Shown one piece after another: positions 45,711-57,815 of a stretch of DNA of 64,000 nucleotides. The position numbers and the translations under genes were made by a program. Each line of letters starts with the position of its first letter. Position 1 is the stretch's first letter. The notes below the pieces were generated by a model, which worked only from the letters and a program-made list of their open reading frames with translations, had not been told where the DNA came from and searched no databases. The stretch covers positions 4,714,501-4,778,500 of the forward strand of contig NC_080043.1 in the NCBI RefSeq assembly GCF_012489685.1, given 5' to 3'. Source of the stretch: Lotus japonicus (Eukaryota > Streptophyta > Magnoliopsida > Fabales > Fabaceae).

Positions 45711-47237
45711 AGCTGAGTTTGGAAATGGAACCTTACTAACCTCTGTTTCTTGGGATTGGTAGCTCTCACTATCGCATGAACAAATTTAGACGACAGCTAA
45801 GAGTAACCAATGTTTAAGGATGACAATATCGTAAACTTAGTAGTTCTATGCCACGATGCTCCTATTATGATATAGTTCTAACCTCATTCCTATTTATAGG
45901 ACAATTTCACTTTGTAATATTTATGAAGTATTTAATTTTCTTTTCTAAATTTACCCAACTATATTCAATATGAAAGAGACAATATGAAATTTTAAAAAGT
46001 TGTTAATTTCAAGGATGAAATTCATTCATACGGTATGAATGGAGAATGATTTGTTGGGAGAACCCTACCAATTTAATATGAGCTCAAAACCTCGAGAGAT
46101 CAATCTCATGACTGTCATGAATGAGATATCTTGATAGGAAAAATTAGATAATTAAAGTATAAAGAGAAATTGATTGAATTTGTAGGTTTCTAAACAAAGG
46201 GTAATTTATGAAAGTGAATACAACGTTTTACAAATTTATTGTTGGAAAATGACTTTCTTAATCCTAAAAAGTTATATAAAAGTGACTTACAAATAAGAAC
46301 TCTAATTCTTATGGTGATCAAAGCTAATAAATCACCTTAATGATTTTTTTCCAAGGTATCACCACGTATATGTTATGAAAATTAGTATGAAAATTTCATT
46401 AAGTGGGTAAATCTTCCTTAACAAATTCTTCTTTATACACACCACTCAAATATAGAACTCGGGCTAAAATGTTTAAGGAGTCTAATTATCTATTAATTGT
46501 ACTACACCTTACCGGTAATAAGCATAGATTATTGCAAATGTAATAGATTATGCAACTAATTATAGTGATGATATTCTCATTTTAATATATTAATATTAAT
46601 ATATTGATATGAAAATTTTAAAAATATATATTTGTAAAGACAAATAGGACTGTGAATCCCACACGTCATTAGAATGGCACGGCAATTGTTTGGAAACATT
46701 GGATTTTGCTTTGTTGGACAATGATGGGATTGTCCTGGCTTTTCTGAATTCACAGATTGGTTTTCCAACACCACACGTCCGTTAGGTTGTTTTCCCGCGC
46801 TTGACAACAAAAAATTTGGTGACGTAGAGAGTCGACTCCTTTAAAATAAAAGACTCAAATTAAAGGTGATCCCTAACGTGGACCACTTTTAAAGTGATTT
46901 AATTTTATACCATTTTTTTTAACCTGCTATAATAAGTCAACATATATTTTTTTAAAGAAATTTAATATATGACAAATTTTTAATGATATTTTTTCTTAAA
47001 AAAAATAATGTGTGGACCTGCTATACCCAGTCAAAGTAGGTGGTGTAAATTTACACCACCAAAAAATGGTGCATATTAGGTTCTCCCCAAATTAAAAAGA
47101 ACAACAAATCATAATAATTATTAATAAAGGTTATATATTTTTAAAAGTTAATAAAATAATTAATAATTGTTCTGATTCACTCCATATTTTTTTCATTTTA
47201 GATGATGGAGTCGGATTTGTATAAGAGTTTAATTTAT
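45711..47237. other. Promoter side of TAT and intergenic sequence
   Basis: The first few hundred bases are the likely TAT promoter (minus strand), with TATTTATAGG near 45890 as a TATA candidate. The rest is AT-rich with no coding sign. Confidence 0.4.
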
Positions 47238-47411
47238 ATGCACTATTGGTGTAAAGTTTTTTTACACCGTTAACCACTTAGATTTTAAGATGTGAGAAAA
47301 TTTTTCTTTTTATTTAATTTCATTAATTAACGTGACAAATTCTTAAAATATAATTGGTTGACCGTATAAAAAAAATTTTCACCGTCAGTCGGTGAATTCT
47401 GTCGGTGCATC
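47238..47411. mobile_element. MITE related to the copy at 14238
   Basis: The left end reads ATGCACTATTGGTGTAAAG, then TTTTTTTACACCGTTAACCA. The inverted right end reads GATGCACCGACAGAATTC, with CGGTCAACCAATTATA further in. It shares the TGTAAAG.TTTTTACACCGT.AACCA core with 14238-14375. Non-coding, about 174 bp. Confidence 0.6.
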
Positions 47412-48148
47412 ATATTCTTTTTCTCTTTTTATAATTTAGGCTTCTGTGCAAACATTACCTGTGAAAGTCTCGACGGTTGAATTCTTACGAAACATGTGGA
47501 AGGAAGCACATCATCTTGGCTGCGATTTGAACCTGACGTTATTATGTGAACTTTAGTTGTGTCAGTCTTACTTTTTTAGTTATTTAATTTCAAATGCTTC
47601 TTTAAGTAATGTATGAGTTTGTAACTTAAACGAAAGTATTTTAATATAGTAATTTTTATGATTTAAATAAAAATGATAATGTATATTTTTAAATAACGTG
47701 ATGTATATAATTTGAATTAATTTTTTCCTTAGTATTTAGAGAAAAATAATTAGAGCATGAAACAAGAAAAGATTGAGAGTTATGAAAATGAAAGGTGGAG
47801 GATTTGCATATTATGTGACTATGTGAGGTAATTATAAAAAAGGAGTAAAATAATTATAAATATATAGTAATAAAATATCTATAGAATACTCAGGAGTAAT
47901 TTAAAAAGTGAAACAAGAAAAAAAAAAAAAAAAGCTAAGTCATAGAAAAAATAATATGTGTATATTTGGAGGTGAAATTACGAGTTGATAAAATATTATA
48001 TGTAAAATCCACATACACGCATCTTCTATTGTCCGATGATAAATGCAAGATGAAGGACTAAGATAGTCTGTACGAGAGAAGAAATTAAGATCAAAACTGC
48101 AAGGCAGTCTACACAAGAGAGCAACAGTCAAATCTATTAGTCCGTATG
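47412..48148. other. Intergenic, AT-rich
   Basis: No gene or clear repeat ends seen. A poly-A run occurs at about 47917-47934. Confidence 0.4.
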
Positions 48149-50519
48149 TGTAACACCCCATTTTCCAATTAGTAGAATATTTATTAATTTATTTTAATTA
48201 TTATTAGGTTATATTGTGATTTGAATAAATAAGTGATTTTACTATATAATAAGGTGATTATGAGATTTTATTATATAATAAGGTAATTATGTGATTTTAT
48301 TAGATAATTATGTGATATATGGAGTGAGTAAATTATTTAAATTGTATATGAGTGATATATGTGATTATTATTTAAATCTTATGTGATATAGTATAAGATT
48401 TAGATAAATAAGGGTTTTAGGTTTTAAGTGAGTAGTTGGGAGTGGGGCCCATTGTAAGACTATTTAAGGGTTAGGAGTGAATTAGAAAGGGAGAAATCAG
48501 AATTTGAGAATTGGAGAAGTTAGCAGAGCAGAAGAAAAGAAGCGTGAAAGAGAGAAGGGGAGAAAAGAGAAGAAAAACCTAGACTTTGATCTTCAAGAGG
48601 TAAGGGTTTGGATTCATGTTCTATGGATTAGTATGATAGTGGGTAATGATAGTAAGCTTGATTTAGGAACCCTAGGATACATAAATTCCCAAATTGAAAT
48701 AGTTAGGGTTTGATTTTAAGATGAATTTTGGGGTAGAAGATAGGCGCGCATGATGCGCGGGTTGCGCGCGGGAAATTTACGAGCTCTTGAACCCTATTTC
48801 GAGTTGTGTTAATGACCGAATTTGAAAAAGTAGTATTCATAAAAGTTGTATCCCTTTCTGTTATAAAACTTTTTCCGCTGGTTTCACGTCATTCCGACGT
48901 TTGTAGCTCGAGTTAGATGCGTTTTAGTGAGGATAGGTTAAGCTGTCTCGTTTCTCACGAACTGCTGTTAGTGTTAGATTTTTCCTGAATTTTGTACTTC
49001 GAATTTCGACTTGAAAATTTACAGGAATTTATAAAACGTGTATAGGGAATCATGATAAAAATATTGTATTTGAGGTATTTCAAAATTCGCCTAGGTTGCT
49101 GTACAGTTTATAACCGTTTTAAATAAAATGAGTCATTTTAGGTGCAAATGTTGTTTTTGAAAAAAGATGTGGTGCGCGCGCGTGGTGATGCGCAAGGCGC
49201 GGTGGCGCGCGGCCATGGCGAGGGTTGCGCGCGAGGGTGGTGGCGCATGTAGGTAGTGGTGCGCGCGGTAGCGCGCGCATGAGGGGATGGTGCGGGGAGA
49301 TGACGAGTTTTTGGGGAAAATTAGGAAGAATCCAGTTTTTGTATAATATTTGCAGAACCTGTTATATATGAATTATATTTGATTTACATATGTTTAATAG
49401 TTCATTATATGATGTTATTTCTGAATTGATATTATGTGTTAAGTTGTTAAGTTACTGAGATTGCAAGTTGTGTGATTGATAACATGTAAGTGTGTGTTTG
49501 GTGAAATTGGAGATGATTTGAATTGTTGAGCTGGTGATGAGGTGATGAATATGCTAAAATAATTAAGACTTGGAGATGGTCTAAATATGCATATGTTTGT
49601 TGAGTTTTGCACAATACACTTCATAGTTGTCAAGAGGCAATGTTTGCTAGTTCTCGTGGAGGCTAGTGACTTGTCCCAAAACTGGAGTGATTTTGAAGCC
49701 TAGAGCGAGGGCTTTATTGGTGGTTATCTGTCTGGAGTGGACGCGGTGATACCGCTAAGGATAACAACTTTGATACCAAAGACATTTGCACGGGTCTCAC
49801 TTGAGTCATATGTGTTAGGGAGTTGTTTTTTTTTTTGATACAAGAATCAAAGCACAAAACAAAAGAAAACAAAAAAACAGAAGGCTCCTAAGGCCTTAGG
49901 AACGAGATCCCAAGAGCGTCAGCCAAGTGTTAGGGAGTTGTTGATGCTAATTAATGATAATTGTGATATTTTTTGAGATTTGATGTTGTGGTAATTGGAG
50001 ACAATAATATTTGCTTACTTGATGCTATGAATTATGGAGTATTGTCATAACTGTGAGATTGATTGATTATATTAAATTACATAATTTATTATTTGTTAGT
50101 GAAGTGTGAAGAATTTATGTGGGATAGATAAGCTTTTACATTATTTATTATTATGCTTATCCATATGATATGAGTTCTCACCCTTCTGTTGAAATGATGT
50201 TCTATGCGACATCGCTCAGGTACCGAGTATAGTGGAGCTTCTCGCGAGGGTTAGTTAAAGGAGCTAGTCTTTAGATATGTTTTTAGTGATGGGAGTCATG
50301 CTCTGTTACGTAACACGAGGAAACGTTTAGTATTGCACCTTGATGTTAGGAGATAATTTATGAACTCTCTTTATTTATTTTTGGATTATGTTTTATCTTG
50401 TAATTGAAATAAATCCGATGTGCTATGCATATAATGTTATGACATTAAAGTTGGAATTTATATTTTTATTATGAGCATGACATGTGTTTTGATTTATGTT
50501 TTGGAGAATAAGTGTGACA
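48149..50519 (+). mobile_element. Probable solo LTR of a Ty3/gypsy-type element, with GCGCGC-rich patches
   Basis: It starts TGTAACACCCCATTTTCC and ends GTGTGACA, giving the TG...CA form and a short terminal inverted repeat (TGTAACAC/GTGTGACA). Size is 2.37 kb including a small nested LINE. TGTAACACCCC starts are typical of large plant gypsy LTRs. Two GC-rich patches (48743-48772 and 49170-49285) consist of GCGCGC and TGCGCG strings in otherwise AT-rich DNA. Near 48235-48320 there is a degenerate short tandem repeat. No 5-bp target duplication was found, and no coding region or second LTR lies in the window. Confidence 0.5.
49828..49926 (-). mobile_element. Very short (99 bp) LINE insertion nested in the LTR
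   Basis: Starts with a T run (antisense A tail) and continues with sequence like the 3' end of the LINE at 1481 (GGCCTTAGGAACGAGATCCCAAG against GGCCTTAGCCTCAGGAACGAAACTCC). The 16-bp target duplication GTGTTAGGGAGTTGTT flanks it exactly (49812-49827 and 49927-49942). It is severely 5'-truncated. Confidence 0.9.
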
Positions 50520-50699
50520 CCCTCTATGTTATGCATTTTACTCTAATTTAAGCTATAATATTTATGCGGGGTTTAGAGCGCAAGAAAAGACTACCTTGAT
50601 TGAATGCATCTAGCGTCTACTTGACCAAAGAAAGTGTTTTGAGATATTAAGCTAGCGTCATCTTCAAATTAGAAAATATCTGGAACAATCTTAAAGAGA

Positions 50700-51069
50700 A
50701 TGTCCTGGTGGCTCTTTCACCACATCGGTGGCTGAGGCATTGGCCTCACGGTGGGCTCTCTATTTGGCTGGTGATCTGGGCTTCCAAGTGGTGATTGTTG
50801 AGGCAGATAACTTAATTGTGTGCTTAGAAGATATATCTGTCATTTTTTCTATTTAGCGTTTGCAGAAGAATGTGTATTGCTTTCTCAATCTTTTCATGTT
50901 AATTTTTTTTGTTTATCTCACGTTTTTCGTGCGAGTGGCATAGCCAACTTTATTCTTTCAAGTTTCAATTTTGTTTGGATTGGGGATTTTTTTCCTCTTA
51001 GTTTAGCCGGTTTACTTTTGTTGGATGTTACTTCAGCTCATTAATAAAAGTGCATTACGTAAAAAAAAA
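50700..51069 (+). mobile_element. LINE fragment, RNase H remnant and 3' end
   Basis: The plus-strand frame reads TTSVAEALASRWALYLAGDLGFQ and VEADNLIVC, typical of LINE RNase H. An internal loss follows, then a C-terminal part with HVFR.SG.AN-like text and a stop at 51042. AATAAA-like sequence and an A run (51061-51069) end it. The left boundary is uncertain. Confidence 0.75.
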
Positions 51070-51258
51070 GTGTTGGATAATCTATTTCATTTATTTAGTA
51101 CTTTGCTTCCATCTAATTAATCTAATTAATTTAAAATATAGCATTAGCCCTAGTCTGGGCTTCTCCCAGTTTGGAAGCTTTCGGTTTTATGTTCTATTTC
51201 ACTCTTTTGATGGGATTATTTATTCTATTTTATTTGTAACCTATTTGGCTATTTACAT

Positions 51259-51475
51259 GTCTTTTTTCGAAAAGTGAAAATATATTCAATAATAGAGATA
51301 GTTGAGGGAACAACTATGTAATATAGATAGTTACAAACTGTGAAAAACACGCCACCATCAACCAAAGCATCTCAATATATAACAAAAGCATAAACAACAA
51401 GAAAAAACTTTTACGAAGAAGCTAAAACACCCCCACTAATAGATCGCCCTACAAGGGATAAAGCTAGATAAACAT
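51259..51475 (-). mobile_element. Probable LINE 3' tail (minus strand)
   Basis: TTTTTTCGAAAAGTGAAAATATATTCAATAATAGAG is the reverse of a plant LINE end and resembles 13392-13430. Target duplication is not identified, so the right limit is a guess. Confidence 0.35.
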
Positions 51476-52131
51476 GACCAATGATGACCAATACCCCAAC
51501 CTATTTACAAATGTTTCCAAGTGTAACACAAGAAAACAATATGCATTTTTTTCTTCTTTGACTGATGTTACCACTTGCAAAATAGTTGTATGTCTCTACC
51601 ACAAAAATATATATATATTAATAATAAATTATAATAACAACAAACAAGGGGTGCAGTATTTTGGTTGGTATGCTCGTTTGGGCGTTGCTCTTAAAAGGTG
51701 GAGACATACAGTGTATATAAATAATAATTAATTTTTTTATTCATCGAAAAACAATAAGAATTAATGACTTCACACAAGTAAAAAAAATGAAATGATTTTG
51801 TATTTATTTAGATTGCCGGTATTAATTTAATCTTGGTTGTTAAGTGAAATATTAATTTATTAAGTGGTGTTCTGTGCTACTTCAGCAGAACCACGAAAAT
51901 TAATTGTAACTACTATGTATGTTATGAAAATATTTTTAAAAATTATTTCATGAAATAAAAATTTTAAAAACACATTTTCTGAATTTCATTTTGAGAAATA
52001 ATTGTGAAAGTTCGAGATCGCTCCATTGAGGCAATGGAAGAGATAAAAATGTGGTATTAATTATATAATTTAAAAATCATACCAGCTCGATCAGATTCAA
52101 CTACTTGTTGAATTAGTTAGGTGTCCATTCA
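51476..52131. other. Intergenic, AT-rich
   Basis: No gene or clear element boundaries seen. Confidence 0.4.
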
Positions 52132-52139
52132 GGCTCGGA

Positions 52140-52714
52140 TGCATGTTACAACTCATGGGGTCATTCAACAAAATGTTTAACATGTGATTCTCCTCTCCAC
52201 AAATTGAATAATAAATTGGACATTTATCTACCAGATCCTAATCAAGAATTCAATTTCAAGGTAATAAAGAAGACGTAACACTGGCCCAATAACTTGAAAA
52301 GGAACACATAGCAAAAAAAAATATTGAAAATCAATGATAGAAACATGTATCCAATTACATCTCTTTATTTTTAATTTTAATTGTTTTTAAACTTTAACTT
52401 AATTATGAGATAGCAAATTATTGGATTATAATTGGATAATTGTGCATTTTTTTTACAATGTATGTGCATAGTAATAAAACTCAACTTCTAATGTCCCCGT
52501 AGGATAACTCAAGTGGCAGGAGCTGGGGGAACATATGGGTAGGGGGAGGTTCAGGGATCGATTCATGGCGGGTGCAATTTATCAGTCTGATGTAAAAAGT
52601 AAAACTCAACTTCTAATATTAATGTTTTATATTTTATGTTATAGATATATATTTTGAAAAAAATATTTATATATATTTTGGCCCCACGACATGAAATTCC
52701 TGGATCCGTCACTG
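52140..52714. mobile_element. Short non-autonomous hAT element, 8-bp target duplication
   Basis: The left end is CAGGCTCGGATGCATG and the inverted right end is CAGTGACGGATCCAGG. Further in, ACTCATGGGGTC pairs with TGTCGTGGGGCC. The 8-bp repeat TGTCCATT flanks both sides exactly (52132-52139 and 52715-52722). It is 575 bp including a nested SINE, with no coding capacity. Confidence 0.85.
52493..52600 (+). mobile_element. tRNA-derived SINE nested in the hAT element
   Basis: A 108-bp unit with a pol III A-box-like GGATAACTCAAGTGG near its start and a B-box-like GGATCGATTC about 50 bp later, ending in a GTAAAAAGT tail. The 17-bp target duplication AAAACTCAACTTCTAAT flanks it exactly (52476-52492 and 52601-52617). 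Some box positions are worn. Confidence 0.8.
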
Positions 52715-52722
52715 TGTCCATT

Positions 52723-53575
52723 GCATTTAAACCAAAACACCAATTGTAAAATAATAATGATTTATTCACACCTTATTTTTTCTTTCATCTCATTTTCACT
52801 CTTTTTTATTCTTATTTGTCTACATTTTCTATCATATTACTTATCAAACTCATTTCTCACTTTTATTTTATAAGGCTGAAATGTGAAGAAATTATTATTT
52901 ATTGTCAAAACTAGTAAGAACCAATAAGTATTGGTCAAACTAGAAGAAAAATTGGACCGCACAATTTCCCAAAAACTGATTTTTCTGTACCTTTCTTTTA
53001 TACAATTAAATTTATTTATTTTAGCTTCCCAAATGTCACCAAAAAAATTAGGGTTGACTGTTAAATGAAGTTATCTATGGTAGATTCTACCTTTAAGAAT
53101 TAAGATATTGGCCTAATTCCCGGTTAAATTTAGGTACAAATTAATTGTAAAATAACTATCTATAACTAAATGTAGTTAGGCATATATCACATATTAATTG
53201 TGAATTAGCTATATATGAATGAATAACTATCTTATAACTAAATGTACTAGTAATCTGCCGTAACATATTAATTGTGAATTAGCTATATATGAATGAATAA
53301 CTATCTTGTAATTAAATGTACTAGTGATCTTCCATAACATATTAATTGTGAATTAGCTATGAATTACCTATCTATATGTATACCTACCGACAAGGTCATT
53401 AAACATGTAGTTTAAAATTCGATTTGTGATCGAGCAATGAGTATGGAAAAATTTGTTAGGAAATACCTACTTACTCTATCATTCGACCCGAACCCACTCC
53501 ACCACAGTTCTTTAGGTAAAAGATAGATACTAATAATTAACAAGGATCCATGAATTCAAGTTGTGAAATGCATAT
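52723..53575. other. Intergenic with a tandem repeat
   Basis: AT-rich, with no gene. The 74-bp tandem repeat at 53148-53365 is listed separately. Confidence 0.4.
53148..53365. repeat. 74-bp tandem repeat, about three copies
   Basis: The unit contains GAATAACTATCTT, AACTAAATGTACTAGT, CATAACATATTAATTGTGAA and TTAGCTATATATGAAT. Successive GAATAACTATCTT starts are at 53221 and 53295. The first unit is degenerate and the last is cut short. Confidence 0.8.
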
Positions 53576-53591
53576 ACATATAATTAGTTAT

Positions 53592-53952
53592 TGGTTGCTG
53601 TTGTGAAATGTACATATAATTTAAGTTGTGATCTGCAATGTGTCAGGGAGTGGGATCAATTCTTTATATTGGTTGCTGTCATACTGTCATGTGCGGTTGT
53701 GGGTTATTTGCCTATCTTTTCTTTTGCTGTTGTGATGGGCCGTTGTTTCTAGCTTGTACGTATGTGGGCTCTTAGTGAGTTACTAAGGGTGTTAATTATT
53801 CTGGTGAAATAGTATTTGGCTATTTGCAGTAGGTGGTTTGGTTCATTTTACCTGTGTGGTAGGTTTGGTTTTTTCTTTCTTTTTTTCTATTGTATTCGGT
53901 TGGGGCACCTCTTGTGCTCCCCATTAATAGACATTTGGCTTATCTAAAAAAA
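53592..53952 (+). mobile_element. LINE 3'-end insertion with 16-bp target duplication
   Basis: A 361-bp 3' fragment ending in an A run. Flanked exactly by ACATATAATTAGTTAT (53576-53591 and 53953-53968). It is G/T-rich, in the style of the 3' UTR of plant LINEs (TGTATTCGG, CCCCATTAATAG near the end), and carries no coding region. Confidence 0.8.
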
Positions 53953-53968
53953 ACATATAATTAGTTAT

Positions 53969-54616
53969 AAATTTATAATTATTTCAAAAAAAATTATAAA
54001 TTTATAATATTAAAAACGTAGCATATTATTATCATAAGATTGATATATTCTCACCGCTCCATCATTTTGCTTCCTTCATTCTAAACTAAAATTAAAATAT
54101 AAAACTACATATATATATATTACCAAAAAGCTAACAGGAAAAGCAAAACTAGTCTTGTATTACCTGGATATTTCAAGCAAGAAAATGGAATAATTCTTCT
54201 TCGTTCTTCTAAACAATGCCTTCACCCTCAACTCCACTACACAAATGGATGAATGATAGAGTGTTTTTTTAATTTTCCAACGCTAGAGCCACTTGTACCA
54301 GTAGAAATTTATAGGATTTGTCCTTTGGCACGAGTTCTGACATGGAACGTGAACAAAAAAAGTTCATTTTTTAAATTTTTTAGTCAAGATAAGTTTGATG
54401 ATTCATTATCCTATCTACTAGTTTTTTTATTCATGCATATGATCGATGTTGACAAAGGAAGCATAATCCTCATATTTACCATACTATGCATCAAGTTGAG
54501 TATTGCACGACATCTCCTCTCTCCATATTAGAACTATATATGTGCATAGAACACATATCCTTATCTTCTTTTTTTACAGTATATCCTTGTCTATTAAATT
54601 AAAACTAAAAGACAAA
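53969..54616. other. Intergenic, AT-rich
   Basis: No gene seen; short open frames here lack any recognisable feature. Confidence 0.4.
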
Positions 54617-56508
54617 TCTATATATATATGTAAAGCTCACTTGAGCTATAAGTGTTAAATGCATTAAATAATAAAGTTAAAAAAATTAAATTTTTATTCA
54701 ACTTTCAATATAATGTAACTTTTGAAACATCTCTCAATCTTTTTGTTTTTTGACTTTACAAATGCCAATATGATGTAATCTTTGAATTAAATTATAATTT
54801 TTTTATTAAATACATTAAATATAAAGATTGAAAACTGAAAGAAATTAACTAAAGACTATTTAGCTACCTATACTAAATAATACAAATATTTCTTTATTTT
54901 AGGAAAAAAATCATCAAGTATAAAAAAAAAATACATTAAATCATATGGCAGTACTATATATTAAATAGTAAAAATAGAAAATACATTAAATAATAAAAAC
55001 TCATGTTTGTGTTAATTGTATTATCGATTAATTATAAATTTTAGTTACTTATAAGAAAATAGTTTATCCAATATTAATTTAAAAAAATTAGAATATTAAT
55101 TATCAATCATAAATTGAAGGGGAGAAAATTAATATAAATTAAGTAATATTTTGATATACAAAAAATATTGAGAGTTAAAATTAATTATAATAAAATAATA
55201 TTTATTAAAAATAATTAAGAAAAAGTAGTCTTTAAATAAAAAGTGGAACTCTATCGGTATTTACCGTTAACTATAATGTGTGTGTATTCGTTGAAAAAAT
55301 TCTTAAAATATAATTTTTGATTTATTATATATTAGTAGAAATGTCTTGAGAAAGAATAACATAGTAAAATAACTATGACCAAAGTTGAATAAATTTAAGT
55401 CTAATAAATAATTCTTTACACTAAAAAATCATTTCTTATTATAAAAAGTTAAAATTATTTTATTGTGGATATAAAGTGTAAACAATATGTCATTATAAAT
55501 TATTTATGATATTAAAAACTTAGTACTTGAATATATTTCAAATTCACATAATGAATTTCTATATTTTCAAATGAATAAAATATTAAGACTACTTCAATAC
55601 TAATTATTTAATATCAATTACTAGAGTCTGGAGAGAAATGCACGCGTGTGTAATAACAAAGTTATTTCTCTTCAACATATATGAGACTATTGCTTGGTTT
55701 GTGTGTTTTGGTGGGTCAAGGGGAAGTGGAATGATTGTCGATATGATTTGGAGCAGTTTGCTAGAGGCTTTGAGCGTATTGAATGGCCATGAAAACAAAA
55801 GATGCCACGAACAATGTATTGGGAGTCACCGTCAGCCACTGTTTTGAAGTTTAATGTGGATGGGGCGTCGAAAGGGAACCCAATGGTGAGTGGTATTGGC
55901 ATGGTTTTGAGGGATCAAGAAGGGGAGGTTTCAGGTTACTTTGCAAAAGGAACTAAAATGTTGTGGGCTTTTGACAAAGGTTCAAGTAGTGTTACATGCT
56001 TTGTTATTTTTCCAGCAATTTAAATTTTCAAATGTGGTGGTTGAGAGTGATTCCTCCTTAGGGTTGGATGAGTGTCTAGGGGAGATAGGAGGTCAAGGAA
56101 ATTGGAACATATATTTAATCATATAGATCATTAGATGTCTATAATTCAGTGTGTTGGTGTGGTGCATGTATTGCGTCACTCTGACAAACTTTTTGACAAA
56201 TCAAGGGTGTGGTAGGGAACAACAGATATGGGTATGTTGTGATCAAATGCAATTATCTAAATGAGAAGGTTGTTCTCATTTTTATTGTGTTTCAATACAG
56301 TTTTCTTTTTAAAAAAATATCAATTATTAAATTTGAGTAAACTCGAATTCTATTCAATGAAATGTCTCACCTCCATTATTATTTAATTTATTATATTTTA
56401 TGATTACACATATTTTAATATTTATATATTTATTAAAACTATAATAATCATATATAATTTTTAAAAAATTATAAATAAACCCGTGCAACGCACGGGTATA
56501 ATTTCTAG
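54617..56508 (+). mobile_element. Non-autonomous Helitron with both termini
   Basis: The left end reads TCTATATATATATGTAAAGC after an A. The right end has a perfect 7-bp hairpin CCCGTGC-AAC-GCACGGG (56480-56496), eight bases, then CTAG (56505-56508) followed by T. The 5' TC, 3' hairpin plus CTRR and A/T insertion site are the defining marks of Helitrons. It is 1892 bp and no Rep/helicase is visible. It holds an RNase H fragment of a LINE (55640-56110), captured or inserted. Confidence 0.85.
55640..56110 (+). pseudogene. LINE-type RNase H remnant inside the Helitron
   Basis: The frame from about 55826 reads SPSATVLKFNVDGASKGNP, then GIGMVLRDQEGEVSGYFAKG, the start of a plant LINE RNase H domain. 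After a frameshift near 55990 the other frame continues with a VVVESDSS motif. No full domain survives. Upstream text (GGSRGSG...) may belong to the same element. Confidence 0.75.
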
Positions 56509-57471
56509 TAATTAATAAATGGGACTTATGATTTCTAAAGACACGTGCAGGTCGGTTAAATTATCATAAAACTAACTACTACTATCTTAAAATAATAAAG
56601 GATAACACAATAATTAGCAATATTAAAGAAGGGAAAGAGATGAGATTAGCTAGTTCATTTTGGGATAGGGATTTATTTAGTATTAGAAGAAAAACGAGGG
56701 CTAATGGAGAATTTAGGTAGAAAAATAAGGAAACGTATCAAAGTGTGTTCTCTAGACTAATAAGCACCTCATCCTTGACCCAACTTTAGAATATGAAAAA
56801 TTGAAAATGTACAATCTTAAAACTTAGATATTCTTAAGCTTATCCAGAAATTCTCTAATTTCTAGAATGTATATTTTTTTTCTAGTACTGGAAATTAATT
56901 TCCAGCACCAATTTCACATAACTTCTGAAAATCAATTTTGGAATGTGAAAAATAGATTCTGAAAAGTCAATTTCTGATATATATAATATAAACACTAAAA
57001 AAAAAAACTGACATAAGCATGCATTTTCATTGCTTACGTAATGAGTGGGGTGATGTTTTTTACTTTTTAGAGGTAATAAAAAAAGGCGTCTTGGTTAGAA
57101 AAAAAAGAAGCAAAACTTGGTGTTAAAAGAAATTCACATAGAACTATCAAACATTCACAACGCGGCCCAGAGACGTTTGGCATTTTGCGGAAAACTTTGG
57201 GCTTTTTGCTAGCAAGAAAATGATATTGTTTGCAGAAGACTTTGGGCTATTTGCTAGAAGCCTAGAAATAAAAGAAACAATTTTTCCTGTGAATTTTACT
57301 TCGCAAAGGAAAGTTTAGTGTAATAATTTTCAAAAAAAACTTTGCGAGTGTTTTAAACCAACGCAAAATGATCACCATAAAATTGGAAGCAAAATTCACA
57401 GGAAAAAAAAATGTTTTTTAATGTTTGTAGTATATCATTGTATGTGAATCATTATTATTTATAACCACTAA
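56509..57471. other. Intergenic with a small inverted-repeat element
   Basis: AT-rich, with no gene. The segment 57277-57414 has inverted ends (AACAATTTTTCCTGTGAATT at left, matched by AATTCACAGGAAAAAAAAATG at right) enclosing a second smaller inverted pair around TTCGCAAAGG and CTTTGCGAG, and is probably a MITE. The phrase ACTTTGGGCT.TTTGCTAG is repeated at 57206 and 57240. Confidence 0.5.
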
Positions 57472-57615
57472 TGATGTTGTGGTCTGTGATAGCTCCAATA
57501 GCCTCTAGATCAAACTTTCACCATCATAATGCCTCACTTCAACTCCTCTAGTCCTAAGTAAAGTTTAATTGGTAGATTGGGAAGCATGATTTAAGTTTAA
57601 CAAGATAATCGGTGA
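57472..57615 (-). pseudogene. Decayed fragment of TAT exon 2
   Basis: The plus-strand text TCCAATAGCCTCTAGATCAA, then CATCATAATGCCTCACTTC, then TAGATTGGGAAGC matches the TAT exon 2 region at about 44415-44560 in the same order. About 25 bases are missing after ATCAA and there are other small changes. The rest of the gene is absent. It is a local partial copy of the gene at 42114-45710. Confidence 0.8.
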
Positions 57616-57815
57616 TTGCAAAACCACCAGCCCCATTTTTAGTTAGCAATTTCAGTCACAAAAGAGATTAGAAAAAGGGGTCATATAATTCATGCAATGT
57701 AGATAATAAACAAATATGGGTGTTCATGGATCGGTTTGGCTCGAATTTATGTAAAATATAATTCAAACCGATAAATTCTTGCTAGATTGGTTTTGTTTAG
57801 GTCAGCCCAAGCAGT

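Noticed and set aside
53148..53365. Regular 74-bp repeat considered as a CRISPR-like array
   Set aside because: Units are contiguous tandem copies without unique spacers, in a plant nuclear context.
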